DNA of 64,000 nt from Cornus controversa (GCA_026545225.1 CM048853.1:52881255-52945254); one strand, 5' to 3'; counted from the stretch's first letter, positions 37,001 through 49,877 are shown. Translations and numbers: made by a program. Notes: generated by a model not told the origin, from the sequence alone.

Positions 37001-37931
37001 GGGAGGCGATATTCGCACTTCCCTTTTCTACAATTGCACTCCACTTATATTTTTCTTTTAAAGAAAATGACAAGAATGTCCATAAACTAATTAATACATC
37101 ATCCCTTATTTTATAATACCACAACTACCCTTTATAGTATAAAGTTAAACTCTTTTTTTATCTTCTTTAGTTTCTTTATTATGTTTTTTTTTTGGGTCTT
37201 ATCAAAAGAGATAAAAAATTCTACTTTTTTTACTTTCTTTACTACTTTTTTTTTAATCTTGTCAAAAGAGATAACTTGTTCATAGTTTTTTTTTGTCCTC
37301 TCAAAATGGATAATTTATTTAACAAAAATAATATTTATTTTTTTGGTTTCTTCCAATAGAGATAATTTCTTTTTTTGAACCTATCAAAAGATATAATTTA
37401 TTCAATAATGATAATTTTTTTTTGGCTACTCTCAATGTAGATAGTTTATTCAACAAGAATAAAAAAATTTATCTACTTTTTTTTTGAGTCGTGCCAAGAG
37501 AGAATTTATTTAACATGGATAACTATTTTTTGGGTACTTTTTAATTTTTAATTCCTACCAAAAGAAATAATTTATTTAACAAAGATATTTTTTTTATCTC
37601 ACTACAAAAGATATAATTTCTTCAACAAATATATATCTATATATATTTTGGTCTTGTCAAAAGAAATAATTTATTAAAATAGATAACTTTTTTTGAGTCT
37701 CGTAAAAAGAGAGAATTTTTTTTTTTTGGATTATTTTTTTTCGAGTATTTTTTTTTATCCAATCAAAAAAGACCAAAAACATTAAAGACAAGAGAAAAAG
37801 AGGATGTGTGAAAAGGTAGTTAGTATTTTGAAAAAAATTAATTATTCACATGTGAAATAAAGGTTATAAGTGACATTTCTCCTAAGATGGGAGTACAAAC
37901 ATAGAAAATGGGAGTGCGAATATCCCCTCCC
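37001..37931. mobile_element. Inverted-repeat element with T-rich minisatellite core
   Basis: The ends gggaggcgatattcgcactt and, reversed, gggaggggatattcgcactc form a TIR of at least 29 bp. The flanks atgatata and ataatata match at 7 of 8. The core (about 37180-37790) is a degenerate repeat of T-runs plus tgtcaaaagagataattta. No coding sequence. It is a MITE-like element; the superfamily is unclear. Confidence 0.7.
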
Positions 37932-37955
37932 ATAATATATAGATAACTCGGCCGG

Positions 37956-37956
<1 letters not shown>

Positions 37957-38009
<53 letters not shown>

Positions 38010-38010
38010 G
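37957..38010. repeat. Compound (TA)n(GA)n microsatellite
   Basis: A TA run passes directly into GA-rich repeats, about 25 bp beyond the preceding inverted-repeat element. Confidence 0.9.
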
Positions 38011-40456
38011 CAGTGCTTAGTTAAAATTTGCATATTAATAGCCATTTGCCTTTATCGGATAAAAAGTTTCATCTGATTTCTTAATGGAAAATTTCAAGTA
38101 TTGAAGAAGAACAAAATTTTATGAGGAAAAGAGAATTATGTACTATAATATAAGCATAAAATGAATGATAATGATAAAAAGCAAAAGTCATGGTCACCAT
38201 GCATGCTCAAACATTTACTGGTAGAATCAGAAATAAATTATTAATGTAGTTATAGCTAACTTCGGTAGTGTTAATCGTTTCCATACAACTATCTAGATTC
38301 ATCAATTTTGATATATAACATGTGTGTGTATGTATCTGTGTGGATTAGTTAGGCTCTTGTTAAGGTTTGGGTTGTGCCCTTTCTTTTTGATCTGCTAATC
38401 TGCGTGGATTAGATTGTGGTTTGGGTTAGCCCTTGACAACTTGGTTGTCTTGTCCAGCCCATTGGGTTTTCTCTGTACATATCTTATTATTATGTATAGG
38501 GTTAAGTGCATAAAACCCCTCGTTATATACAAATTGTGCAAATACCATCCTTTTGTTCAAAAAATTCCCCTACATTTTTCAAGTTGTGCAATTAAGGATA
38601 AATCTTGAATTTAAATAATGAAATGACTAAAGTACCCTTACTTTATAAATAAATAATAAAAAGGGTAAAGTGCAAAAAAAATCCAGTTATATACAAAGTG
38701 TGCAAATACCCCTGACGTTCAATTAACCCCCTTGCATTTTTGAAATGTGAAAATAAGGACATTTTGTCAATTTAACAATTAAAATATCTAAAATACCCTC
38801 ACACCCTTGTGCTATGTTTGGATGTCCAAAAAAGGCTTATCTAAATATCAATTTCTTATTTATTTAAAGAGTGTGCAAATACATATTTAGTTTTCACTCG
38901 TCAAGCTCGACTAGTAAAGACCGTAACCAAATTTGACTGATTTTTTAAATTTTTTATCATGTTTTGAGAGTGGAAAACATGATTGGAAAGTTGATTAAAG
39001 ATTTTTCAAAGTTTTGAAAACATTTGGCGAAGTTTGACTTTTTGGGACAATGGTGCCCTAAGATGCGGTCCGGGTGGGCCCAAAAATTTGAATTATTTTT
39101 AAAAAATATTATTTTTGATTTTAGATGAAGTGGAATGTTTAAAGAGTTAATGAATTGATTTCGGAGCTGTAGTCACTTTTAGAATCGAAAACATATGTCG
39201 GGAGGGTATGTTAAGTGGTCTGGGGGCATTTTGGACATTTTGCGCCCATAGGGACTTTAATATCTGGGCTGCCAAGATATTTCATTTCTCATTGACTGAA
39301 ATACATGCCCAAGTTATGTATCTTTGAACAAGGATAAGTCATAAAGCTTGATGAGGGCATCGGTTTAACCGAATAAACTTGAGTTTTGGCAAGGTAGAAC
39401 TTACTGAAAATTTTGAAAAGTGTTTGGAAAGTCTTCAAATTCAAGGTAGGGGTGTCTTATCATTCTTTTCGTTGATTCTTTAGGTTTTCTGGTGTTTCGA
39501 GAGGGTTAACATGTATGAAAGACATGGGGAGGGGCTGTGGTGTTTAGTTTCCTCTCTTTCCTTATAATTTTACATGTTAGTGTAATTCACATTGATATAT
39601 ATATATATGATGTGTTGACTGAATTTGTGTTATGTGTACAAAATGAGAGAATATGTTACAATAATGTGATTTTTATGCATATGTCAACTTCTATGCCTAA
39701 TTGTGTGTACATATATGTTTATGTGTTAGTTAAAAAATCATGAGGCTCATTAGGTTTACTATGAGCCATAACTTGAGTTGGTTGCATTTTGCATGCCATA
39801 TGTTTGAGAAAATGCATCAAAGTTGTGGGTGAAAATTGCATGCAATACAATATGTATGTTGTGTTTGCCTAGCATAGGTTACTATTGGTAGGAAGTGAAA
39901 TGAATGTTGAGGAAGTCAAACTATGAGAATGAATACATACGGGAAGTGTGATGAGCTTGTGTTTCCAATTGGCATATTTCAATTAGTGGAAAACAAATTC
40001 CTCTCTTTCAGTTGACAATTTTCAATGGATGAGGAACCATAGTGACAATCTTGAGGTTGACAGGTGTCAACATGTGATAATCTTAATGGTTGTGAAAATC
40101 TTGATTTATGAGGTTGAAAGGTTCCGTTGTGACATTCCAGGAATTTGTGGAGTTTAAGTAGTTGGGTTGGTAGATTGAGTTTGGTTCATGAATTGTGAAT
40201 TTATGTTAAGATTTTGGTTTGTGAGTTTAAGGCAGATGTTGTGTTGTTATATGATTATGCATGGCTAAGTGAGTACTCGTTAATTGTTGCATATTTGACT
40301 TGTTGATAGCATAGACAGTGTGGGCATGCCATGAAGTGTAGCGATAACATGATGCATATCATGTAGGTCGACATCGAGTTAATTTTTAGGCGGGTTTAGT
40401 CATCTCTACTGGGTATAGTTGTGTGCTCACCCTGCTCCCCCCAAAACTTTTTTAAG

Positions 40457-40692
40457 TAAGGCATCGGTAGAGGATAAGGTTTGATTGGCGAGTGGATTTT
40501 GAGCTTCTTTTTGAATATTGTATATTTTGATTGTATGTAGATGTCCATGCTAGTTTGTGGCATGTTAACTATGTTAAGGCATCGGTAGAGGATGAGGTTT
40601 GATTGGCGAGTGAATTTTGAGCTTCTTTTTGAATATTGTATATTTTGATTGTATGTAGATGTCCATGCTAGTTTGTGGCATGTTAACTATGT
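40457..40692. repeat. 118-bp tandem duplication inside the 5' LTR
   Basis: Two adjoining copies of a 118-bp unit beginning taaggcatcggtagagg, differing at only a few positions. The duplication is younger than the LTR divergence. Confidence 0.9.
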
Positions 40693-42311
40693 TGGAATGT
40701 TGTCTTTACATTTGGGTTCTCTTGATGTATTAGAATTTCATATATATAAGCTATGTTGGACATGTATGGAATACCTTGAAGATATATGTATGGGTTTGGT
40801 GGGATGGATTTTAATTTTGTTTTGTATAATTTTGATTGAGAATGATGTTAATGATCCTTAGAATAGTGGGTGTTAGATTTTTGGAAAGGAAAATGCTGCT
40901 GGTCGAATGAACACATTCTGCCCGATTTTTTACAAATTTTTTTGAGGGGTCTACACAACTCCAAATTATCTAAATTTTTTAGCAAATCTTCCCCTAGATT
41001 TCCGGTATTCCCAAATTTAATTTTGTGAAATTTGGACCACCACAAAATTTTAGAAAAAATCAACAAAGTTCTGATATCATATTTTACAATTTTTGTTATG
41101 CACCAAATTTGTTTTAAAAAATGTTTCATTTGGCTAACATTTAGCCATTGAGGTTGGCTCAGTCTTGTTGTATGTTTAGTCTAATTTTTACAAAATTTTC
41201 GTTTGCCTTATTTCGAGTTAAAATGAATTTTCTACGAATTTTTTTGTAACTGCTGCGCAGATTGCACTCTAGTAGAGTATTGTTCATTTGAGAAATTATT
41301 GTAACTATTTATCTACTATCCTGAAATGAGAAATCATGATTTCACCTTTCCAAAAGGTCTAAATTATATTTTTAAGATTTTTGGGACTATCGTAGAATGA
41401 GACAATTGTCCAAAAAAAATTTCAGAATCTTTTATGAAAAGTTACTATTCACGAGAGCCAAAAACCACTTTTATTTTGAAATTGTTTTAAATGATTTCAA
41501 ACGATGAGGACTATGATTGGTTATACATATTCCCTTAATTATATGCATATTGAGTTGTTTCCGTGGTTACGAGAATTGGTTTGGATGTTAGATTTTTCAA
41601 AAAGGGTGTATTGGATGTTGATTTCATTGTTCACCCTTTATTTCCCTCACTCTTAATCGGGTGTTGAAAATCGGGGCATGACAACTTGGTATCAGAACTA
41701 CCGAGTTTGAATACCTTTAGATGATAGGTGCGATTGAATCATGTATGAAAATTGAGGTTGTGAATTTGAGTTTAGGGATAGTACATATTACATGGAATGT
41801 GCTTACTTGTTTGATATAACATGTTATCTATGAAGTGACTTAGCATGGTGTGGGTATAGATGAGAAGAATTAGTTGATTATGTTCATGCTTTTGATTATT
41901 TTTATGAAATGTATGGACTTAGCATTTATGGGACGCATATGTATGGATCATATGATGATTTAATCAATTTAGAGTTGTGAATGAATACATGAGGCTATAT
42001 AATACACTTAGACTTGGTTTGTACAGGTTTTGAGATTTCTAGGCACTTTCGGTCGCCTAGTTCTCCTCAGCAGTCAACCGAAACAAAGTTGAATTGGAAT
42101 TTTATAAAACTTTAAATGGGAATGAATATGGGGGAATGTATAGACTAGAGTGGAACCATTGAGACGAGTAATGATGAGTATGCGCATAAATGATCATATG
42201 CGCAATGATTGCTTCGGTATTGTATGGTTTTGGGACGATTGTGGAATAACATATAGTTTTGGAATGATTTAGCTTAGGTTTTAAGTGTCTTCTTGTTGCC
42301 TATATAGCAAG

Positions 42312-43198
42312 ATGCTACCACGAAGATCTCAATGAGGAGTAGCAGCAGTTCCCATGGATGGAGAGCAAGTTATGTGCGATATGGTTGCGACCATACGGCA
42401 GATTGCTAGGGAAACACAAAACGAGACTCAGGCTCGACCTAGAGCAGCTCCTAGTGGGATGATGTTGACATTGGGCCATGTCAGGAATCATAACCCACCA
42501 TCGTTCGCATAGGGATGGCAACGGGGCGAGTATGCCAAAACCCTATCCCGTTCCATCAAGAAAATACTCAATCCATCTCCTATTAAGAACCCTAACGGTT
42601 TGTGGTAAGCATACCACCACTGCCCCGTTTAGAGAAAGAGAGGAATAGTAGAATCCTTAAAATCCTTTGCTTTATTTTTTCTTTGAATTCGATGTTTGGG
42701 CTAAAGGTACCCAAACGATTATACAACACTCCTACAGTCAAACCCCCAATATATAAGGCCAAAGAAAATGACACAAACATACGTGCATATGTAGATGGAG
42801 ATAGAAACAGTTTTAGTCTTCAATTTTTTTTTATAGATCTATTATGTACACAAGATGGAGAAAGTTCTCTTTTAGCCACAATATAAAGAGAGGAATATAG
42901 TAGAATAAGATAAAGAGAGAGTGAAAGAAAGGGAGAGTACCTTCACGGCTTCACCAGGATAAAATTGTCGCCGAGAGATCTTTAAGGTTTCAAACAACTT
43001 CTAAGTTCTCTCTACCTCTCTTTCTCGTTTTGTTGTTCAGTTAAACCAATGAATGAAATTTGAAAATCATTTTTTACTGAAAAGAATAAACCCTAGTGAT
43101 TGTCATATATCTAGTATACTATATTTATACAAGTAATATAATAATAATAAAAATGGCACATTCCCATACAATTATCACATTCTATATAATTATTCTAT

Positions 43199-43229
<31 letters not shown>

Positions 43230-43892
43230 GTATGTATGTATATATATATATGTATGTATGTATATAATCGGGGCTGGGCGGGTACTAAGTGAGTTTTTTT
43301 TTTTAAAACTATATCCCCCTTACTCCTATTAGGGGCATACCAAATCACATCCATTAGGGGCAGAGCGGGGGGAAAATCCGTCGAGGTGGAGGAAATTGCC
43401 ACCCCTATATACGCTGAAGGGTCTGACCCTATGGTGGCTAAGAATTGGTTAGATGAGATAGTCAAACTCCTTACCGTGTTAGAGGTAGAGGAGGACTTGA
43501 AGGTGAAAGTAGCCGCCCATTATTTTACGGGTGAGGTAAACCATTGGTGGAAGTTCATTAAAAATTATCATGATATTGAGGTAATAGACTGGAATATGTT
43601 CGAAACATTATTCTTCGAGAAGTATTTTTCAGTAACGATGAAGGACAACTTGAGGCAAGAGTTCTATGAATTGATTCAAAGGGATATGACAATTATGGAG
43701 TACGATACTAAGTTCACATTTTTGGCTCATTTTGCACAAGAGATGATCCCTACTGAAGAACTTAAAGTGAAAAAGTTCATGATAGGTCTCCAAAATTTCA
43801 TCAGAGATAGGGTGTCAGTTTTGGGTTTGAAAAACTATGCTACGGTACTGGAAAGAGCACTAATAGCAGAAGAGGTTAGTAATGATAATTAA
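42312..43892 (+). pseudogene. Ty3/gypsy gag copy 1 (fossil), split by a MITE
   Basis: It shows retrotransposon gag (Retrotrans_gag family) features such as NWLDEIVKLL, HWWKFIKNYH and EKYFSVTM-type motifs. A hAT-type MITE (42510-43407) sits inside it. It belongs to the element at 38912-48090 and is not functional. Confidence 0.8.
42510..43407. mobile_element. hAT-type MITE inserted in gag copy 1
   Basis: It begins tagggatggcaacggggcg and ends, reversed, taggggtggcaatttcctcc, like the element at 12702. It contains an (AT)n/(GTAT)n microsatellite at about 43190-43267. Gag copy 2 has no insertion at the matching point (near 44075), which confirms the boundaries. The flanking 8-mers are poorly conserved. 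Confidence 0.75.
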
Positions 43893-43994
43893 AGGGTATA
43901 GGGTAAGGAAAAATGTGTTTCTTCTAAGAGCCAGTCAAAGAAGAAGCAGAATTGTGGTCCTTCTCAATCGGTAGGATCCGAGGGGCAGTAGATG

Positions 43995-44890
43995 ACGCAT
44001 TCAATACCTAGAGTAGCTCCTAGCAGGATGATATTGACATTGGGGCATGTCAGGAAACATAATCCGCCATTGTATGCAGGAAGGTCTGCCCCTATAGTGG
44101 CTGAGAATTAGCTAGATGAGATAGTCAAACTTCTTACCATGCTAGAGGTAGATGAGGACTTGAAGGTGAAAATAGCCACCCATTATCTTACGGGTGAGGC
44201 AAGCCGCTGGTGGAAGTTCATTAAAAATTATTATGATATTAAGGTAATGGACTGGAATATGTTCAAAGCATTATTCTTCGAGAAGTATTTTTCAGTAACG
44301 ATGAATGACAGCTTAAGGTAAGAGTTCTATGAAATGCCTCAAGGGGATATGACAGTTATGTAGTGTACGATACCAAGTTTACATCCTTGGCTTATTTTGC
44401 ACAAGAGGTGATCCCTATTGAGTAACTTAAAGTGAAGAAATTCATAATAGGTCTCCAAACTTTCATCAGAGATAAGGTGTCACTTTTGGAATTGACAAAC
44501 TATGCTATGGTACTGGAAAGAGCACTGATAGTAGAAGAAGTTAATAATGATAATTAGAGGGTACATGGTAAGAAAAAACGTGTTTCTTCTGAGAGTCAGT
44601 CAAAGAAAAAATAGAATTGTGGTCCTTCTCGATCGATAGGATCAGTGGGGCAGTAGATGATACATTCAATGCCTATGACTTTCGTGTCACTATAGGTTTG
44701 AGTGTCCCCGCATATAATTGGCACAGGTGGTGGAGCAGATTTGTTATCATTACCACCAGCCTAGTCACATCAAAGCAGATTGTCTTTTGGGACAGAGTGT
44801 ACACAGTGGGACAAGGTCTTAGCAGCGTACCACTCAGCTTTTGGCTGGTCAACCTAGTTCTAGGGCATTACCACCATTGCAGATGAAGCA
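43995..44890 (+). pseudogene. Ty3/gypsy gag copy 2 (fossil)
   Basis: A tandem, more decayed duplicate of the gag region, with no MITE. It is about 85-90% similar to copy 1 by eye over the shared part and runs on into a spacer. It shows that the element carried a gag duplication. Confidence 0.75.
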
Positions 44891-45569
44891 GTCTGCTCAA
44901 GGTTCACGAACAGTGAGGAGGATCGACCTTAATGTGTCTGATCGACGGTCCAGGTATCAGAGGATTAGTCTATAAGGATTGAGGTATGGTTATAGTTTTT
45001 AGTTTATGAGTTAATGTGTTGATTCATTTGAGTGCATCATGTAATACATCATAAGATATCAGTTGCATTTAGTAAAGCATGTTCAATTTTTTATACTATA
45101 TGCAATATGTGATATGCTAGGTTATTAGCATGATTTTGTGACTATATAGGGTGAATAGATGTTTACATCAAATGGTACATTGTTTATGTGGGCATATTAG
45201 TATCGCCTAAAAAATTTTAGTTTTAGAAATTTGGTAAGTTTGACCACAGGTTTAAGTTTGGGTAAAATGCGATGGTTGAGATGTATGAGATGTGATAGAG
45301 TCCAGTTGTGGGAGCCTAGGACTTTGAGAAAGTTCTTGAGTGATGATTAAATGTGTGAGGACAAGAAAGACATATTGCAAGGGTTGAGCTAACGAAGTTA
45401 AATGGTTTGGCCGGACATTTTTCTTTGATTAGTACTTCTCTTACAATGCGTCAGGTCCAGGTAGTTGTGGAATTGATTTATTGGGTATCAACGAGTGAGG
45501 AAAAGAGTAAAGTACTTGAGGGGACGGTTGAGGTTCTTGGAAGGTTACAAATTTTGTGATGATCATTGT

Positions 45570-46130
45570 GGTGCTGTCATTTAGATGCAGTTTTGTCTAT
45601 TGGCACATCAATGGTGGCGTACGTAGTTTTATTTGCTGACCATCTAGTGAGGTTGATTAGACGCAGTTTTGTCTATTGGCACATCAGTGGTGGGGGACAC
45701 ATTTTTGTCTGTTGACCCCATCTAGTGATGTTGATGTTGTCGTTTAAATGCAGTTTTGTCTATTGGCACATCAATTAGAGGATTGGTGTCATATGGACAC
45801 AGTTTTGTCTATTGACACAGGTGGTTGTGACTTTGGGCGCAGTTTTGTCCATTGTCACATTTGTGGTTGGTGTTGTCACATAGACGTAGTTTTGTCTATT
45901 GGCGCATCTGTGGTGGGGGACGCAATTTTTTCTATTGGCCCATCTATTGTTGCTAGTTGGCATCACTGGACACAACCTTTAGATTTGGTGATTTTCATTA
46001 AAGGGCAATTTATCTATTTGACACACCTGAGGGTGTACTTGTTATCATTTAGACACAATTTTGTCTATTGACACATGTGTTGAGGTGAGATTTATATCAC
46101 TAGAGACAGTTTAGTCTATGGATATACCGT
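45570..46130. repeat. Degenerate minisatellite inside the LTR element
   Basis: The core cagttttgtctattggcaca recurs about eight times at irregular spacing of roughly 35-120 bp. It occupies the region where a full-length relative would carry pol. Confidence 0.85.
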
Positions 46131-48690
46131 TATGAGTAGTGTAACCCTGAGAGATTGAGTTCTTGATTATTTTATGAGATTTGATTCAGTTTTGGAGCAT
46201 GACTAGTTTTGATGTCATGAGAGAATGATGATGAGAATACCGTTAGTTTTGTCCTGGTTAGTATTAACTGAGGAGAGGATATGATACATGAGCCGTAAGA
46301 TTTTCTATAGATTTTGTTTTTCCTATGAATTGTACCTTATGGTACCAATGAAATTGAAATGAACCAATGATCAGTTGTGAGACTTGAGAGTAAAGATTTC
46401 ATGAGTTTTGGGAAATGTAGATGAACCAGTTGAGGATTATGGTATGAATCCTTAGGAAACGTTGGTCTTAGGCCATGTATGAGGTGTATAAGTTTGGATA
46501 TTGGACATAGTATTATCTGTTGTAAGAACTTTAGGGATTATGAGTCAAGGAGGATGAGTTACTAGAAAGAGATGTGTATGTATACTTTCACTGATTGGAA
46601 AGTAGATTGGTTTGAAAAATGAATTGATTATCGTTTTGACATTCCTGAACTTAGTTTGGGAGATAGTGGTTATCGTGGTGGATCACAGTGTGATAATTGC
46701 ATTATAATTTTGGAGATGTCTGGACACCGTTTGAGGCATACTAACAGTTGGATGTTTTGTGAAATGTAGAGTAAAGTTGTATGGTGTAATAACCAAAAAT
46801 CTTATTGGTTAATGAGTGAAAGACTCGTGTTGAATACCGGCGAGTTTATAGCTGTTACCAATGATAAAAGGAAGTTAAAACAGGTCACTTAAGGTTTTGT
46901 GACAACACTCTGAGATTTGGATTATGTTTCTAATTTCGTATATGAAACTCTTTGAAGGTGGAGAGGTACTAAAGACCAGAACCAAATTTGATTGATTTTT
47001 GAATTTTTTCATCATTTTCACCGTAAATGCATTTTAAATGATGTTATATATGTTTTGAGAGTGAAAAACATGTTTGAAAAGTTGATTAAATATTTTTCAA
47101 AGTTTTGGGAACATTTGACAAAATTTGACTTTTTGGGTCAACGGGGCCCCAGGATGCGGTTCGGGTGGGCCCAAAAATTCAATTTTTTTTAAAGAAAATA
47201 TATATTTTTTGGTTTTAGACCAAATAAAATATTTAGTAGGTTAAGGAAGTCATTTTGGAGCCGTAACCACTTTCGGAATCGAAAACAGAGGTCATAAGGG
47301 TACGTTAAGTGCCCTGGGGGAATTTTGGTCATTTCGCGCCCATGGGGATTTTAAATATCTAGGCTGCCAATATATTTCATTTCTCATTGACTAAAATACA
47401 TGCCCAAGTTCTGTATCTCTCTCCCTTTTATTCCCTCTTCATTCTCTATTCATTTCGGAGGCCATGGCCTTAGATTCAGGAGTTGTTGAACAAGGATAAG
47501 TCATAGAGCTTGGTGAGGGCATCGGTTTGAATGGAATAAACTCGAGTTTCGATGAAATAGAACATCCTGAAAATTTTGGAAGGTGCTTGGAAAGTCTTCA
47601 AATTCAAGGTAAGGGTGTCGATCTTCTCATTCATTTCGTCGATTTTTTAGGGTTTTCGGGTGTTTCGAGAGGGTTAATATATATGAGAGACATGGGGAAG
47701 GGCTGTAGTGTTTAGTTTCCTCTCTTACCTTATGATTTTACATGTTAGTATAATTCACATTGATATATATATGATGTGTTGACTGAATTTGTGTTATATG
47801 TACAAAATGAGATAATGTTTTGCAATAATGTGATTTTTATGCATATGTGAACTTCAATGCCTAATTGTGTGTACATATATATTTATGTGTTAGTTGAAGA
47901 ATCATGAGACTCATTAAATTTACTTTGAGTCATGACTTGAGTTGGTTGCATTTTGCATGCCATATGTTTGAGAAAATGCATCAAATGAAATGATTTTTCA
48001 TATTAATGCATTTAATGATAGTTGTGGGTGAAAATTGCATACAATGCAATATGTATGTTGTTCTTGCCTAACATAGGTTTCTATTGGTAGGAAATAATAA
48101 AATAATTAAAATATATTCTTAATTAATAAAAAAATAAGAAAAATTATCAATTTCTCGTTTATTTAAAAAATGTGTGAATATCCTATTCGTTTTCATTCAT
48201 CAAGCTCAACTAATGGGTCCATTTTTGGGCCCATTTGAAATAGTAAAACATATTTTTAGTTAATATAAAAATAAAAAATGAGAAATGTGACATCTTAACA
48301 TGACACAAAGGTGTCAAAGGTTGTGAAAGGGCATTTTGGTCATTTAAAAATAATATTTTGGAATTTTCAATATTTTTTTATCATAATTGATGGAGGGGGA
48401 TTTTTGCACAAAATTTTCAAATGTTTGGAGTTATATACACATACTACACAGCAATGGGTGTTTTGCGCACAATTTGTATATAGCGAGGTTTTTTTTTGCA
48501 GTTTGCTTTGAAAAATACAAAACATGAAATGGCAAAAATGGTACTTTTGGATTTTCAAAAAAATCTATCATCATCAATTTGCAATAACGAACAATTTGCT
48601 CCGAATTTTAAAATTATAGAAATTTATATGCACAAACCAAATAGTTCTTGCACATTTTCTGTATAACGGGAGATTTTATGCACTTAATCC

Positions 48691-49161
48691 TCATATATAC
48701 AACTTGTTTGATTTTCCCAAAAAAAATAAATAAACGTGATTTTCCCAAAAAAAATAAATAAACATTCTTCACAAATTTTGATTTCATTCAAGGGTTTGTA
48801 CAACTCCTCCATACAAACTTTTATTAGGATTAATTAATTCTTCATAGGATTTGATTTCATTGGGCGAGGACACGTATGGAAAAATCTCACTAGCCTCCAC
48901 TCCATTTATAATGTGAAATCACTATTTTGCTCTAAAAATTTATTTTATAAACAAAAATGCCATTAAATTTAGTATAAAAATCATTCTTGAACATGCATTT
49001 GTATGTAATGCACATAAGATGATGTTAGAATGACATAGAGGTGTGGAGGAGGAATAAGACAAGAAAATTAAACAGATTGGGGTTAGGAGATACTTCAACA
49101 AACAGTTTTGAGCGAAAATTAAGAGAGATCTGTTAAACGAGGAGTGAGATGGAACATGTCC
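48691..49161. other. Short intergenic stretch
   Basis: It contains a 27-bp tandem duplication (ttttcccaaaaaaaataaat type) near 48712-48762. No gene is seen. Confidence 0.5.
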
Positions 49162-49169
49162 ACCCCCAC

Positions 49170-49869
49170 TAGGGGTGCACAAAGAGCCGTAGGAATCGGA
49201 ACAGGAATCGGAACCGAGGGGAACCGTACCGAACCGTGACTACGGTTCCGGTGTCGGTTCCTAAAATTAGAAACCGTTACCAACGGTTCCGGTTTCGGCT
49301 CTAGGACCAGTGGAACCGTACCGGAACCGGAACCGTTGGGAGTAACGATTCCCTAGAACCGAACCGAAATCGAAACCGTTTTATATTAAATATGTGTATA
49401 TATATATAATATAATAACTATATATAATATATATATATATACATTACATATATATATATATACATTATAATATAATTATTATATACAATATATGATAATA
49501 TAATTATTATATATAATATATATACATTATATATAATTATTATATGTAATGTATATAATTATTATATGTTATATATATAATATAATAATTATATATATAT
49601 ATATAGGGTGCCATTTTTAGATTGTAGGTCTCACATTTATTTAATGAATATATATATATATATATATATATATTTTGTATTTTCAAGCTTCATTGAAAAA
49701 AAAAAAAAACCTAAGGAACCGCGGTTCGGAACCGGAACCGAACCGAGAACCGCGGTTCGATTCCTCACGGTTCCAACCCTTAACGGTTCCGGTTACGAAA
49801 ATTAGGAACCGTTGATAACGATTTCGGTTCCACCAAGAACTGTGAAAAATCGTACCGTGTGCACCCCTA
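49170..49869. mobile_element. hAT-type MITE with ggaaccg arms and perfect 8-bp duplication
   Basis: A 700-bp element with ends taggggtgcaca (12 bp identical and inverted at the other end). A perfect 8-bp target duplication, acccccac, lies at 49162-49169 and 49870-49877. Both arms consist of ggaaccg/cggttcc repeats around an (AT)n-like core. Short frames inside are artefacts. Confidence 0.88.
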
Positions 49870-49877
49870 ACCCCCAC

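Larger units (their letters stand above)
38912..48090 (+). mobile_element. Tekay/Del-like Ty3/gypsy LTR element (fossil)
   Basis: The 5' LTR is about 38912-41683 (2.77 kb), followed by a primer-binding site of the initiator tRNA-Met type (tggtatcaga). Two gag regions follow, then a polypurine tract (gaaggtggagagg) and a 3' LTR segment, 46967-48090, that is shorter than the 5' LTR. The long LTRs and gag type suit the Tekay/Del chromovirus lineage. No pol region is recognised; a minisatellite lies where it would be. The LTRs look roughly 15-18% different by eye, so the element is old and broken in several places. Confidence 0.8.
38499..48690. mobile_element. Mutator-like pair of inverted ends enclosing an LTR element
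   Basis: The left end gggttaagtgcataaaaccc and the reversed right end ggattaagtgcataaaatct match at about 37 of 47 positions. The flanking 9-mers ttatgtata and tcatatata match at 7 of 9, both differences being transitions. Each end carries a second inner copy of the end unit (about 38658 and 48440-48510). Without the inserted retrotransposon the element would be about 1 kb and non-coding. No transposase is visible. Confidence 0.6.

Noticed and set aside
43190-43465. 91-residue minus-strand frame
   Set aside because: Most of it is coded by an (AT)n/(GTAT)n microsatellite inside the MITE.
44617-44886. 89-residue frame as a host gene
   Set aside because: It lies in the decayed region after gag copy 2 of the LTR element.
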